Origin: Micromonospora tarapacensis | Lineage (GTDB): Bacteria; Actinomycetota; Actinomycetes; Mycobacteriales; Micromonosporaceae | Direction of reading: 5' to 3' | DNA: 64,000 nucleotides | Assembly (NCBI RefSeq): GCF_019697375.1 | Contig: NZ_JAHCDI010000004.1 | Span: 793,324-857,323, forward strand | Shown here: positions 63,599 to 64,000 of the stretch, piece after piece | Layout of the letters: each line of letters begins with the position of its first letter | How positions within the stretch are numbered: position 1 is the stretch's first letter | Position numbers and translations under genes: made by a program | The notes under the pieces: model-generated | What the model saw: only the letters and a program-made list of their open reading frames with translations | Databases searched by the model: none | What the model was told of the DNA's origin: nothing

Positions 63599-64000
63599 GC
63601 CCGGGATCCACGCGGTTGACCGGCAAGGTCTGCCTGATCACCGGCGGCACCGGGGGCATCGGACTGGCCACCGCGGAGTTGTTCACCCGACACGACGCGC
63701 GGGCCGTCGTGGTCACCGGCCGCGACCCCGAGCGCGGTGGCGCCGCGGCCGAACGACTCGGCGCAGGCGCCTGGTACCTGCCCCAGGACGTCACCGACGA
63801 GCGCCGCTGGGACGCGGTCGTCGACGCGGTCATCGCCCGGTACGGGCGCCTCGACATACTGGTCAACAATGCCGGCTGGATCGGCGACGAGCAGGCACAG
63901 GACATCGAGGAGGTGGAGCTGGACCAGTGGCGGCGCATCGTCGCCGTCAACCTGGACAGCGTCATGCTCGGCTGCCGCGCCGCGGTACGCGTGATGGGGG
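63595..64000 (+). CDS. Short-chain dehydrogenase, 3' end outside window
   Basis: The visible 135 residues include the NAD(P) motif CLITGGTGGIGLATAELFTR, VVVTGRDPERGG, the NNAG motif (ILVNNAGWIG) and VAVNLDSVMLGCRAAVRVMG. The catalytic Ser and Tyr-x-x-x-Lys lie beyond the window. ATG 63595 overlaps the carrier stop. It probably oxidises or reduces a carrier-bound hydroxy- or keto-acyl group in the peptide pathway. Confidence 0.88.
   Translation, partial: MSPGSTRLTGKVCLITGGTGGIGLATAELFTRHDARAVVVTGRDPERGGAAAERLGAGAWYLPQDVTDERRWDAVVDAVIARYGRLDILVNNAGWIGDEQAQDIEEVELDQWRRIVAVNLDSVMLGCRAAVRVMG

Noticed and set aside
1..64000. CRISPR arrays, rRNA genes or riboswitches
   Set aside because: No regularly spaced repeats, rRNA-like stretches or recognisable aptamer cores were seen on either strand.

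Overview
The window is GC-rich throughout and has actinomycete features: GTG/TTG starts, ATGA/GTGA stop-start overlaps, long LuxR (LAL) regulators, GntR/IclR/TetR regulators, a DasR-type operator and a large NRPS. The overall look is that of a filamentous actinomycete, possibly Micromonosporaceae. This is an impression from gene content; no database was searched.

Layout. (1) 1-5040: membrane and hypothetical genes, an HflX N-domain remnant and a pyrF-type decarboxylase. (2) 5367-8144: an SDR gene cut by a complete IS5-type element, its divergent TetR regulator and a phosphoesterase fragment. (3) 8163-21048: a catabolic island. A GntR-RidA-MBL unit faces a ten-gene, translationally coupled operon (ABC sugar importer, SIS-domain protein, sugar-phosphate isomerase, FGGY kinase, M20 hydrolase, IclR regulator, threonine-synthase-like PLP enzyme, Gfo/Idh oxidoreductase). 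The operon promoter carries a DasR-like operator. (4) 21255-24840: a broken MFS transporter and a scrapyard of IS elements. (5) 25120-28833: a compact five-gene unit encoding a 72-residue, six-cysteine precursor-like peptide, a MauE-like membrane protein, a CAPC thioredoxin-like protein, an ABC exporter without a peptidase domain and an S26 signal peptidase. This is the best candidate for an undescribed system: a disulfide-rich secreted peptide with dedicated oxidation, export and leader cleavage. (6) 29327-30220: a second complete IS5-type element. (7) 30355-39213: two divergent LAL regulators, an MBL-fold protein and three alpha/beta hydrolases. (8) 39271-42010: a tRNA 3'-end remnant, a terminator and nested group II introns. 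(9) 42093-51133: mixed genes, many broken (YihY-like membrane protein, CoaD remnant, NAD-dependent oxidoreductase with TetR, Tn554-type remnant, serine protease, lipoprotein, antiporter fragment). (10) 51477-64000: part of a nonribosomal peptide cluster. It has a C-A-PCP-C-A(MT)-PCP-TE synthetase, a degenerate C-A*-PCP protein, two free carrier proteins, an aminoacyl-CoA-ammonia-lyase-like hotdog protein and a short-chain dehydrogenase that runs off the end.

A recurring feature is single-base frameshifts in otherwise well-preserved genes. Eight of ten that I could phase are apparent one-base deletions, so several 'pseudogenes' here may be sequencing errors. Raw-read checking matters before any gene is called dead.
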